Part shown: positions 1-13,200 of the stretch, piece after piece
Layout: the number at the start of each line of letters is the position of its first letter
Numbering within the stretch: position 1 is the stretch's first letter
Assembly: GCA_008360975.2 (NCBI GenBank)
Contig: CM039211.1
Location: 74,443,663-74,507,662 of the forward strand
Reading direction: 5' to 3'
DNA: 64,000 bases
Origin: Lichenostomus cassidix
Lineage: Eukaryota > Chordata > Aves > Passeriformes > Meliphagidae
The notes under the pieces: model-generated
What the model was told of the DNA's origin: nothing
Databases searched by the model: none
The model's input: the letters and a program-made list of their open reading frames with translations, nothing else
Translations under genes and position numbers: made by a program

Positions 1-3000
1 CCATTAGGCTTTTGCAGCTGGTGCCATCAGCAGCTCCTGTGCTGGGTGTTCCCTGCGTTTGCACGGCGAAAGGGAAGTGCTGAACCTCAACACGGGGTGG
101 GAGACGAGTCGGGATTGTGATCCTACAAACCGCACTAGGAGAGCAAGTGCCGCTGCCAAACTTACGTTTTGTTGGAGATGCTTAATTGCTTCATACAATT
201 AGGAGGCTGTTGGGAAGTGGGAGGCCCTGCAGAGCTCCAGGTGTCCAGGAATTTGAGAAATCCAACCCAAATCCAACCCAAATCCCTCCTGGTGCTCCCT
301 CAGGGCTGCCACCTGGACGGCTGGGGAGAGTGGAATACTAAAAGAAGGAGGAATCCAAGAGTGATTTTCCTGCTGGTTTTGCTGTGTTTCCTTCAGGAAG
401 CACTGTCCTCACAGATGAGGGTGACAGCAGCAGCTCAGCCTGGCTGTGGTTGCTGATTCCAAGCTGCCTGGCTGTGCTGATCTTCCTACAATGGCAGCAA
501 AGGTAATAAAACCAAGCTGCCTTGCTGGTTTGTGGCCAGCATGGCCAGGGAGTCTTTCAAACACTCCGACTTCCCATGCTAGTCCTTGCCATCTCCTGCT
601 GGAGAAAGGACATCTGAATCATCCCCACCTACCCAAGATGAGTCAGGGTTACACAAATTCCATTTAGCTTGTGTAACAACACTGCTTTCTGGGTTGCAAA
701 CCTCCCTGGCTGCTGCCAGAAAAGTGCTGAACGAATCCTGGACGCACAGTGGGCAGCAAGAGGTGCCCCAGCAGGGGCTGGTGGCTGCTGTGACCTGGTT
801 TTTTGTCCCCTGCCTGGGCAGACAAGGGTTGTTATCACCATTCTCATTTCTCCCACGTTGCAAATACTGCTGCCTCTGCAGTGATTCTCCCAGCAGAGGG
901 GATTTACTAACAGCTGGCTATTGGCTGCAGCTCAAACAACAGCTTGTTGGCAGCTTCCCTCCACTGCCAGCCTGACCCCCAGGGTCTGCTGCAGGCAGGC
1001 AGTCCTCTAGCCAAGGTACTTTTTCTGTCCTTGCCAGTTCACTGAATCCTTTTTGGGCTTGCTTTGGCATTACCCACTAATGCATGCTCCACCCATGCTC
1101 TCTGTGATGCATGCTCTCCCGTGCAAGAGCTGGCTTGGCTTCAGAACAAGCAAAATCTCCAAATAACAATGCAGGCTGTCAAGGCAACTGCTGAGCATCA
1201 TCTCTCCACTCACAGCATTTTTTATTAATTCTTAGAGCTGTCCAAAAATGTTCATCTTCCGTAACTAAACACACTCCAGTTGGTGATACATCAGAATCCC
1301 AATTATACCTTTTGTACCTTGCAAACACACCACAGCTCAAACATCCTAGAGCTGGCAGGCAGATGGAGCTGAACAGGAACTACTCCATCAGCAGCTGCCA
1401 CGACTGAGCTCTCTTTGCTCAGCCTGGGAAGGAGCTGAGGGGCAAGGCAAGAAAACATGTTTTCTGACAGAGGCACCATCTGCCAGCTTGAGAAGCTGCT
1501 GTCAGCCAGTGACTCAGGATCCCTTGGATAAGGAAAACATTGCTAATGCCCTTCTCAAGACAGCCCTATTATTAACTATATATTGTGTATTAACTATGTT
1601 GTAACTATTGATTAGCACCAAGACTATAGTTCTCCACCTGCCAGCCTGGCATGAAGCACAGCTATTTTCTGGTTAAAATGAACTAACCCACTGTTTCCAC
1701 TAAAATCAGAGCTGGTGATCCAGTGGGTGTTCCAAAAACGTGTTTTCTTGCAGCTGCAACCCTGAACCAGGATCTGCAGCAGTTTTCTGTTTTTCATCCC
1801 TAAGGCAGGCATGAAAAAAAAGCCTCCAAAGCTTTGAGAATCAGCAAACCAGTATTTGATAGGGACTCTGTACCTTCCCAAAAGCCTGGCTGCAGATGCA
1901 GAGGCTGGTCGTTGTGGTAACACACCTCCACAAGGATCCTGCTCTCTGCTTGCCAGCAAGGAGGATGGGAGACAGCATTTCTGCTCAGCAGCTCTTAAAA
2001 TAAGCCTGGGGTGACTAAATTGCTGCAGCAATACCTTGGGAATGAGTGACTGACTGCTTTCCACAACGTGGAGGTGTCCTCACTCCATTCCTAGACTGTT
2101 GCAGTTACTAAATGATCAATCTTTTTTTTTAAAAAATCCTCCTCCACCTGGTACTTTAAACCTAGCATCTCCAATTCCCAGCAGAAACCTTGGGAGCTCA
2201 AAATGCTGCACTCTGCCGAGCGAGCAGATCTGCCTGGGCCTGAATTAAAATTAAAATTAAAATTAAAATGCTGTGCAAGGAAGAAGTAATCCTGAAACAC
2301 ACCTGCAGTACAGCAGTGAGGAGTTTATGTCAAGGTGAACATAGCCCAGGAATTTCCTGCCAAAGTTACTAATTAGCTGGCAGAAGGAGGAGAAGTAGTC
2401 GATGCATGATGCAAAGCAGTAACTAGAGAGACAGCAAGAGCAGCCCTGAAATCTCCTGCTGAAGAGTTCTGTGGTGCAGATGATCTCCTGGAGCCAGGGG
2501 CAGTTTTCGGATTCTCAGGGTAACAAAAGGAGTCAGCCTGTGGAGGTACAGAAGGTAAAGTCACTCCCACCTTGCTGCAGTGTGCTGAGGGACAGTGGAA
2601 GCAGCCTGGCAAGGGAGAAGAAGTTTATTTGGATTAACCTGAAAGCTTTTTTCTCAACCTGTTCAACATCCAGACCTGGGTAACATACACCTGAGTTGAC
2701 AAAACCATCCAGCAATGCTAAAGCAGAGGGCAAAGGAACTTAGCTTTTGAAAAAAATAATTATCTCCAAATAATTGCACTGCAGGAAAAAAACCAACCCT
2801 GAGGCTTAAATTCAGCAAGGGCACCACGAGCCAGAGAGATTTAACAACTGCTTAGGTTGAGGCATGTCTTTCAATCCCACCAATTGCACTGAGATTTCAG
2901 TTTTATGCATGTTGAACTTTTAAAGTGCTTTCCTGGAGCTGGGCCAAAGGAAATGGGTGTCACTTGCACCTTGCCCCAAGAATTTCCTTCTGAACACTGA

Positions 3001-3083
3001 TGTTTAAAATACAGACTATTGTCAGACAATTTGGACAAGTCTGAGTGGTTTAGGGCACTTCAAACAACCACTGGTGAAAGTAT
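1..3083. other. flank downstream of MALT1, no gene seen
   Basis: No reading frame in either strand resembles a known protein, and no exon with matched splice sites and conserved content was recognised. Contains two small repeats listed separately. A longer MALT1 3' UTR could reach into this stretch. Confidence 0.5.
2243..2271. repeat. AATTAA-type hexamer microsatellite
   Basis: About four to five head-to-tail copies of a hexamer of the form AATTAA. Simple-sequence DNA in the MALT1 downstream flank. Confidence 0.8.
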
Positions 3084-3799
3084 TTTATTACATCTTGTGT
3101 TTCAAGAAAGTTTTGGGCTTTTTTAAGTTTGGAAGGAGTAGAATAATACAGCAACTAGATGTGCACAGATAGGTAATTTTGTGGACAACAGTTTATTACA
3201 CAGTAAGAAAAACCAATAACCTATATATATATATATAACCTGTATAGCAATACTGGTTATGAATATTATCAGGGCAGGAGAGGTCACTGCTGAAACTCCC
3301 TGGGATTTTAGTTTCCTCACACCCCATTGAAATTGTGAAAACTTTCACATTTTCAATGCAGCAAGGCTGTCAAGGACCCAATAACAGATCACTTTTCTGG
3401 TGATCCTTCTTTCACTCCTTTTGCCCATTCACTTTTAGTCTGTGAGACATGTGGGCACACAGTACCTTGCTTGCTGAGAGCATCATCTTTCCAGTTGGTG
3501 CTCTTCCAGAACCACCTTTCTAGATAGCAGACCAGCAAAAATCTTAAAACAGTGGTATTAAAAAAAAATAACAACAAACCCCAAAACCATAGTAAGAACA
3601 ATCCACCACAGTATGAGTCTGTGGCTTTGCTCACTCTGACCATCTGCAGCTCTCTCAAAAGCCAAGTGGTGGCAGTTTACTGGCTCTCCAGATTCTGAGC
3701 TCCTTGCCCAGATCTTAGTCCATCTCAGATGCCCACCAGAGAGCAGAATGCCTCAGTTCAAGGCTGGCTCTCTGCTCTGTTCCCAAACATGCTGAACAC
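3084..3799 (-). other. MALT1: probable MALT1 3' UTR with polyadenylation signals
   Basis: No coding content follows the stop codon. AATAAA on the minus strand occurs at 3192-3197 and 3084-3089, about 600-720 nt downstream, and again at 2624-2629 and 1221-1226. The true 3' end cannot be fixed from sequence; the nearer pair is the simplest choice. Confidence 0.45.
3221..3237. repeat. (TA)n microsatellite
   Basis: About eight TA dinucleotides in a row, inside the presumed MALT1 3' UTR. Confidence 0.75.
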
Positions 3800-4264
3800 T
3801 TACTGCTGTTCAGAGAGGCTGAGGCTGTCAGAGAGGCACAACTCCAGCTCAACAGTATCATCAGTGGTCTCTACTGGCACATTACTCTTTCCCACAGCAG
3901 CTGAGTAGTTCTGCTCTTCATGTCTTGAAGGCAATAGCCTGGAGGTGCCATTGCAGGAACATGCCTGTGGCTGTGTGATGCTGGCTGAGCAAGTTTGGGT
4001 TGGGTGGTACACACCTGGACAGGAATTGGGTTGGCAGTGACCACTGGTGTAGCATTCAGATGCCTCTGGACTCGATTCTGCCGGATGATGGAAAGGATAA
4101 CCAGGCCCACAACAGCTCTGAGGACAGTTCTTGCTTTGCAATCCATGATGAAGGCCTAATTTAGCAATCAGAGGCTTCCCAGCATTGACTTCCTTTCTTT
4201 CATCCATTGGATCTTCTATTCCTGAATACTCATAGTGCAAGCAAACAGTGAAGGTCAAGTGTTC
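3800..4264 (-). CDS. MALT1: MALT1 coding exon 17 with stop
   Basis: Residues 670-823 and stop: EHLTFTVCLHYEYSGIEDP, KEVNAGKPLIAKLGLHHGL, then a Cys/His/Ser-rich tail ending in SNVPVETTDDTVELELCLSD. PVETTD is the C-terminal TRAF6-type motif. The tail after it differs from mammals. Acceptor CTTTTCCAG|GAACA. Confidence 0.95.
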   Translation of the reverse strand, partial: EHLTFTVCLHYEYSGIEDPMDERKEVNAGKPLIAKLGLHHGLQSKNCPQSCCGPGYPFHHPAESSPEASECYTSGHCQPNSCPGVYHPTQTCSASITQPQACSCNGTSRLLPSRHEEQNYSAAVGKSNVPVETTDDTVELELCLSDSLSLSEQQ

Positions 4265-7200
4265 CTGGAAAAGAGGGAAGGGGGGCAAATGCATCAATTC
4301 CCTGCCTGTTGCTTTCCAGCTATGAAATTCAAGCCACTGAACTGTGTTTTTATCACTTCTTTCCCTCCAAAGAACTTACTATACAGACAATACCCAGCTG
4401 ACTCAACAGAGCTGCAAAGCAACATGCTTAGTGTCAATTATCTGGGCAAACCTGTCATGAACAGTATACACTAACCCTTAGTTTTTGCAGTGAGCTCAGC
4501 CTGGTGTAGAGGCAGTGTTTGGGAAGGTCCTTGGAGAGTAAAAAGCTTCCAGTTTCCTCAGGAGTTCCTTTATTGGCTTCTTTGAGATCTACATCCAGGT
4601 CCTGTTGCAAGAAAGAGATGAGAACTTAGTCCATGCCATGGAATTTGTAGCTCACAAAACAGCATTTCTTTCAGTTGGAGAAGTTTCAACCATTCAGACC
4701 CATTTTCTTATCAAAGATGCAGCTTGATCTGGATGGAACAGAAATGTTTCAGCTGCAGTGGAGCAGCAGGAAGCACTCACCAGTGGGAAGTCTGTGACGT
4801 GGGCTCTGCAGGCTGTGATTTCAGGGGGAGTCTTTACTATCCGTGTGTAGATTACCATGACGTTGGAGAACTCGGCTGCAAAGCCCAGCTGAATCTCAAC
4901 ACCACACTGGAATTCAAGGGACATGCTTTCTGGGAGCTCTGTGAATAAATTACACATCACGAGGGTCCAAATGTAAGTTGGGAGATGCGTTTTTTTAATC
5001 ATTCAACAAACAAGAATGAAGCACTTGTCATCACAAATAAACATCTCTGAAAGTGTCTTATATGATAAGAGGTCTTAGAAATGCCATCCCTCTGCCCCAT
5101 CTGTCCAAGAAATTTGAAGATGTACTCCAACAGGTTTAGGTGAAAACAGTAAAGAGGTCTTAAACCCCACTGCCCTTCTTAAAAGAAGGGAAGGGTTCCA
5201 GGAAGCCTGGAACTCATCTCATGCTTATTTTATTTTGCTTAGTTGTCTGCATTGAAATCTCCTTTTCATTGTACACATTTGCCAACCTGGCTATTGTTGT
5301 AGATGACTTCAGAATGAGATCAGTGACATCTTCCAGGTGTCACTGGGAGACTGTCCCAGAAGGCAGACAACCTGTAAATCTCCCCCCCAGTGTCTGAGTG
5401 GTTTAAAATACACTGAATTTTACATGTCACCTTTATGTCACGTAGGGGTAAACCCCAACGCAAACATTTCCAGCTGAACACAGTAATGCAAACACTTCCA
5501 TTTCCATCCAACAGCACATCCTCTCCTTTCTCCCATCATGCCAGTAGGATCACCTAGAAGCAAACTGCACCTTACCATGAGCTTTGGCCCACTGCAGGTT
5601 CCGTGCCAGGGACTCTGCAGAGGAGGAGCTCTGCTGAATGGGATCAGTTAATGCTCTTTTCTCTGACAAGCTGCTGCGGATCTCCAGGGCTTGCTTGCCT
5701 TTGGTCAGGGGACACTTGCCCATATCTAAAAACAAAAGATGCAGAGAGGTCCTTTCAAAACCAATGCTTCTCCCATCAACCCAGAAATGCAATCACCGAA
5801 CCAGGCATGTTAACCTCTTCAGTGCACTTAGAAAGCTCACTGTTCTTGCCAGAGAACAAACCATTCTCATTGCCACAGCACTCTGAGGCAGGTAGGACTC
5901 TGTTAACTGTTTAAATGAATATTCAAATGACTGGAGTACCACCATGGGACAGAAGAGCAGTTTTGTGGATGGACAGTTCAAAGCTCCATGCAGAAAGATA
6001 ATCAGAACAACTAAGGTTCACCAAAGAGGAAAAGTATAAAATTGAACACTGTTAAAGAAGCTCAGCATCAGGAACATTGTTAACAGCAGCACTGGGCAGT
6101 GAATTTGAACAAACCACCACAAGGAAGAGCTTGAAGCAGTGTAACACATTCACCATGAGAGGAAGGACATGGAAGCAAAGGTGCAGGCTGAGGAGGCTGT
6201 CAGTGCAGCAAGCTGGAGTTCACCTTCTGCAACCTCATCCAGCAGAACAGTGATTTTCTTGTCTTCCAACAAACGCTCCTTCAGGAACTTCATGAAGATT
6301 CCATTGGCCAACCCCGACTGCTGGATTTCAAAAGCTTCTGCTCCTTGGCACCTGGGAGAGCATCAGCATCAGATCAGGAAAAGACACTGACAAATTATTG
6401 TTGGGAATGGGGGAAAGAAACCCTACAATTTGAAAACCAGGTTGTGTCTAAGGGCAACCTGCTTAACATCACAGAGCAGATCTGTTCACCACACTGCTTA
6501 TGTAAGGAGCTTAAAGTTATTCCAGCAGACTTCAGTGAAGCTCCTGACTACTTCTATTCAGGAGTTTTTGCACTTGAAAAGTGACCAAGGTTAACTGGCC
6601 CATAGCTCTGTTCTGGAAAAGATCAGCTCTACAATCTCAGTCATTTCTGTGGTGCAGAATTAGAGAAATTCCCTTACGTTGCATATCCAAAAACAATGTT
6701 GGCAGTAACCTTCAGAGCATCCAATATAAGAATTGTGTCATCATATTCATTTCTGTAACAAATGGAAACACAAGGAAGTGAAATAATGACTTGAGCACTA
6801 ATAATAGCAACAAGTTCAAAAGACAAAAAAGCAGAGTTCAGAACCAGAGATTTGTTTTACTCCTACGAGTCTGGAATGAATCCTGGCTGCTAAAAAGGCT
6901 CCACAGATACTAATGCACCAGCAATTTTCTGTTTTGAAACATTCCTTAGAGAGCAATTGCCTGAAGAGCTGATTCCAAATTTACTTGATCAGAGTAGTTT
7001 CTCAACATGGCAAGAACACAGTACTTTGTTTAGAAAAACCCCATAAATCAGTTGGTTTTTAACCTCTGCATAAAGATCCAACACCCTCAGCATAAAAGCA
7101 AAATCCATGGCTCTGAAGAGTTCTAACTAAGCACTTCACTTGAGCCCTTCTGCTAAATTAAATTCTCCCAGCCCCCAACCTTGCAGCACAGTGAATTCTG

Positions 7201-10200
7201 TGAAGGCACAGCTTTCTGCCAAGACCCCCAGGAGCTCTCCCCAGCCAGCCAGCCCAGCAGGGGGATACCTTTTGCGGCACATGTCCAGCAGGAACACGTT
7301 GAGTCCTGTCTGCTTGTGCTGCATCAGCCGCAGGATGTTCTGCACACACAGGCAGTTTGCCGAGCGGTACGGATTCGGGGCGTCAACAGGAACCATGAAA
7401 CTGTTGCCATAGTTTTCATAGCCATGGCCAGCATAGTATAACAGACCTGGGTTTAAAAGAGGTGTGACTGAGAGCACAGTGAGCAGGACATTGGAGCTCT
7501 GAGAAAGTCAAAACCTTTGTGCACAGTGTGCGGCTGTGGGACAGGCAGTTCACTGAAGTTGTGAACTCCACGACAACACAAACACAATAAATTCAGCAAA
7601 AATCAGCCATGCAATAGAATGAGTTAGATAACAGCATCAAACACCCCAAGTGAAATACTCTCCACATGCTCTCAGCAGTTATGGCCTCTGACAGAAACAC
7701 TCTGTTCTGTAGGATGAGGAACTCACAGCCAGGAGCAAGGGAATGTGCCAACTGTGAAACATCTTCTCCACATGTGCAATTACAAAGCTCTGAGCAGCAG
7801 TGAAGTCTGCAGAGTTTTAGACAGAAAAATAAAAAAAACGCTGAAGAGTTTGGTAGAACTCCAGAGCACATCCCCATTACCTTCAGTGGATTGCAGCTCC
7901 ATCTCCTAGCAACACTCATGACTCTTCTGTGGCTACTAAACAAGCAAACTCTTACCTCGACAGAAATGATTATCCTGCCATCATCTCCCTCATGGCTCAC
8001 TACACAACAGCCTACAGCATTTTCAGATTTAAAATCTTCAATAAAGCATGCAGTGTTTTTGTACAGGAAAAAAAACCACCATAATGTGGAATTAAAGAAA
8101 GCTTTTCTCAACCCTGACAAAGGGAACTGCAAGCTAGGGCTTAGATTTTCCTTATATGAATAATAATGTCCAACATTAAAGTCATATAAATGTGCATGAA
8201 GATGAGATGATCTTAGAATTAATAACCTCTACTGCCATAAAATGCTGTTATCAGAGGCTTCTGTGATTTAATTGAATTTTCCTATTGCCTGTTCCCAGTG
8301 TTGCTTTTCCTTAATCATGCAAATTCCATCTTTTAAAAAGAATTTTTATTTATCTCGTCAAAGCTGTCTTTGGGTCAGATCTGCCATCAGTGCTCAGCTG
8401 AATAAATCAACAGAAATCTGACAACTAATGCTGGCAGGAGACATGATATTCTTATGATGTTATTATTACTAAAAATTGCTAAAAGTGGTATGAACTGCGA
8501 CTACATGAGCTCGTGTCAGGTCCTAAGTTAAAATGGGAAGTCTCAATGTGATTTCCAGAGTTTGGATTACATCTATTCTCTGTACATTTGAAATTTTATG
8601 AGATGTGTATATTCTGTGAGTAACTGCACTGACTGACCACATTCCTTTTCTATCCTTGGCAGATGACCGTGCTCTGGCATGTGCCAAGTACCTGCAGGAG
8701 CTGATGTGCTGAGCTCAAGATCAGAAATAAATCTGCACATCCCTGGGGTAAGCAGAGTCAACATGTTTGGAGGGCCTCAGCAGACACTTGCACCCAACAA
8801 TTTTAAGTAGGCTCAAGTTCCTCAGAGACGTCAGCATTTCACTGATATCTCCCTCCCTCCCTCAGTCCCTCTCATTTCAAAAAGCAAGCAGCCTAAATAT
8901 TTTTAGCCTTTTCAAGCTGTGCTTTTACCCTGTGTGGAATACAATGTTAATTGCCACCTCCTTTTAGAGCAGCACAAACTGAGACATCACAGGAGACAAT
9001 CATCATCACCACTTTGTTTACTACTCCTGCCCTTAAGGAGCAGGATCTGAAATGCCACTTTCCTGGCAGCAGCCCAGAATTACACAACCTATTAGGCAGC
9101 AGGTTTATATGCAGCAGGGACTAAACAGAAGTAGTCACTATGCCTCCTCTATTTGAAGCTGTGCCCACTAGCAAGGCAATAAATCATTACCTATTTGTGC
9201 ACAGACAGCATCTTTTATAGCCTTTAAGCCATTTATAGCCACTGCAGAAAGAACAAAGTGATCGTTTAAACTGAAGTAGTTGTTGCCAAACACCACAGAA
9301 AAACTGTTCTGCTTACCTTCTGTATCAACTGGCTGGCAAAGTACAACTGCAAAAATATGCCATGTAAGAGCTGCTGAGAAACTCACTGCAGCCTTTCAGT
9401 ATTTTGTTTTCTACATTCCTGTCCCCAGTTATTGGGAAACACTGAGGAGGTGCAAGAATCTCAAAGCTCACCCAAACAGATAAGCCCCTCTATTTCCCAG
9501 GGAATAAAAAAGCACCAACTGCTCTCAAAGAGCCTCAACGCTCCTGCCAGACTGAGGCTTCGTGTCAGGCAGGTTTTGGCTCAGATATAAATGCCCAAAT
9601 GTCAGAGCAGCCAGTTCTGCACAGACAGAGCATCAGGTAACACACCCTGAAAGAAGCCATGCTAACAAATAAGCTGACCTTGTGCTCCAAACAAGGACCA
9701 AATCGTTTTTTCTCAAATGGACTTTTACTACAGGCATTCTGCAATCTAAATAGGGCCCCTGGCAAAACTTTTTATACATTCAGGAGTTTTTTAGCCCATC
9801 TTAGCTTTTAGAAAAATGACAAAATAGTGGCCGTCAGTTGAAAACTCAAAACCCACTCAAAGTAAAACTTTTCTTACACTCCAAACCAGCCCCCCTTGGC
9901 CTTTTCCATGCAAGACAGGAAGGCTTTTGCTCCATGCATTAATTCCACCATGCTCTCCCCCACTTCTGCCTTGTGCTTTGTCCCCCAGATTCTAACCTGG
10001 GCAAACAAACACATCAGGACTATCCTGCACTGCAGTTTAGGTGTAGTTTAAAAAGGTTCAAAAATCTGATCTGTTCAAAAATCAAAAATGAGATCTGTTC
10101 TAATCTTAGTACCATTGTGATAAGAGTTACAATGTAGCTAGTGAGCAACAATAACATTATAACAATAGTTACAATGTAACTAGCTAAGAACAGTAACATT

Positions 10201-13200
10201 GTAGCCAGTCAGCGGCTATGCTGGCGGGTGCTTTTATCTTACTCTTCCCATTCTACATAGGTAATATTGACTCTGAAGCTTGTTTAGCAGATGTTTTTCA
10301 CTCGATCCATAGAAAACTGACCTATTTCAGAAGGGATTTCATGTGTTCTTACCATAAACTCCTTCGTCCAGGAGAAGTAGAAACTCATCCACTGCGTTTC
10401 GCATCTCAGACTCAGTAAGATCCAGCAAAGAAACAACTTTGAAATCCAGCTGCCTTAGCAAACTGGCCAATTCATAGACATCCACCATGGGAGCCTTGAG
10501 CTGGGGATGATTCCAGTAGCTCATGTTTCCTATCAACAGAGCCACCTTGTCTGTGGCTGCCAAGACACAGAGAAAAAAAAACCCAATATGTTTATATATT
10601 CCATGGATTTGACACCATTACATTTATGGTTTTCCAAAGTGAAAAGAATATCCCATCTCACTCCAGGCAGAGTGTTTTATGTGATTTTAGGAGTTATCCA
10701 GCATTGACAACACAGCTCAACTCCCTATTCTGCCCACAGAAAAAGACTTACCCACTTACAGTCCCCCTCACCCTGGTGAACTGAAAAAAGCCATGAGCTT
10801 CTGACAGAGGCCAGCAGCCTTTCCAGCTGTGACAGGACATGCCTGACCACGCGTGTCCACAGTGCCAATTTAAGGATGTGATCAAAAAACCCTAGCAGGT
10901 ATTCTTCATGGCACTTGTGCTGTCCTCTTTAGGAGCTTCAGCTCAGCACCAAAGCATCCACGTGCTGGGAACAGGGAGAGCTAAGCTGGCAGGGACAGCA
11001 GACAGGAGAGCAATCCTTCCTACCACATCATCCCAACACTGCTGCCTCCAAATGCTCAAAAGAGTGGAGGAACACACTGCCTAAGGCCTGGCCACAGGAA
11101 GCTGGAAGAGGAAACTGAAACAGAGGAGAGACGCTGCAGAGTCACTCAAAATACTTGTGCCCTCAGCACAGTTTACTCCTGAAAGGCCAAGCAGGCATTG
11201 TAAAGGAGCACAAAAACACCCCCAGCTCTCCCTGCAGCTCTCCATTCACCCCACTTGCACTATTCAGAAGCAGCAAAATCTGCTCCCTAGATGGCAAACA
11301 CATAGTCACTCCAATATAACTCTCCTTACCCACAGGTCTGTCACTTGGCTCCTCCTGAGGATCTGCTGGAAACAGATGAAGAGAGCAGCATTCAGTGAGT
11401 ACAGAAAATGAACTGCATGTTCTCCTCAGCCAGTGGCACTGCTTTCTCTAACACTTGACTAGTTTAATGCAAGAAAGAGCCCTTTTTTTTTTTTTCTGGT
11501 GGGCTTGGGGGTGTTTTGTTGATATTGTTGTTGTTGTTGGTCTGATTTCCATCAGCCTGGCAGGATGTGAATAGCTGGTTCTATAGATTGAGAGAGAATA
11601 GGTGCTTACAGAAAATTCTGCATCTCACAAACTGCACACTGGCATTTTCAGTGACATCTGAACAGGTCATTCGCTCCCAACAAAATGCAAGGTGGGGGAT
11701 GCTTAGCAGGGATTACCATCTGGATGTGAAAACTGTTTTATTTTGCACTTCACAGAGGAATGGCAGAGTGGGAGGGAATTGTGCAGAGGGAATGTCCTTA
11801 CAAAGACAACAACACCTCTACTATATGCCTCAAGTTCAATCTTTTGGAACCAGAAAGCTGTGCTTGCTCTTAAGGTGATACCAGCTCTATTCCATTCTCA
11901 GTTACAGATACATCCAAATACTGTAAAGTTTATAGTGCAACCCAGCTAGACTTCAGGGAATTGTGGAGAGTTCTCCATAGATTTTGATGGAGAATTCTCC
12001 ATAAAATGGAGAGGCAAAATCAAAGTTTTCCAAAACTTACCACTTACCTGATTTCTGGAAATCGCTCAAATCTTCTGTGAAGAAACACACCAACAAAATC
12101 AGAGGTTAAACAAGAAGCAGAAACTCCTTTTTTATTAGTAAAAGTACAAGTGTCATCCCATTATCAAAAAAAGCTAAACACAGAAAACAAACTACCTTTC
12201 TAAAACACTTTGGGCTTTGCATTTCTGCAAATCCTTTTGTGTTTATGCCACACAGAGAAGAGAAAATCTTGCAGCAGTACATGAAGATGTAAACACAAAA
12301 GGGGGATCATTACTGCACCTCAATCCCACAGGCATGCAAGGAGGCTGAAGGAGCACAGAACAAGGTATCAGAAACATCCACCTGGAGAACAAATGTTTGA
12401 AGGACTGCTGAAAAAGCAACATCCTGAGCAAAAAAATCTGATTTTTGGGAAGCCGTATGTATTCAGAAAGACTTCAGACACCATTTTAAAACATTCTAAG
12501 CTACCAGGGGTTTCACCTCTTTATTCTGGGAACACTGGAAAGCAGGGCAAAGAAAACTAACATCTCTGAAGCACCAGCAGTCTCTCGGAGCAGCCTCATG
12601 CCATTACACAGAATCTCCTGTGCTGGGAGCATTGCAGACTCTGAGATGCTCAGTAGCCAAGGGATGGCACCAACATGAAAGGTCCTAACTCACTTCTTCC
12701 TCCCCACTGCAGCAATGCAAAGCACAACAGAAATCATCCTAATGAAGTTGCTGGAAACACTTCCTGCAGACATGGAGCTGATACTGGAACTAGCTCTGCC
12801 CAGCTCTCTGAGAGCACCCAGGCTCCTGAACACCTCCAGATTTTCCTGCTAGGATGTTGCCTCCTGAGCCCCACCAGAGAAATCTCCAGCTCTTGACATT
12901 CCTTTGAGTACCACAGGAGAAGAAAGCAGCCTGGCTTTTCTCCTGTGAGCTCCAGATCATGGTGTCCAGGCAGAGAAGAGAGAAGCACATGCAAGAAGGA
13001 CTGCTGCATCATCCACTGGTGTTTTAAACTAGCCCAAAGCTCTTAATGAACACATGCCTTGCAGCAACATACTCAACAGCCCATCATCCCCAGTACTGAC
13101 TTTCAAAATTAATCCACAACCAGAGGTTTACTTTACCTTCTGTGCACTCCACTGCCATAGCTTTTCTTCCTTGTGTTTTAAAGAGGGGAAAAAATTGGGA

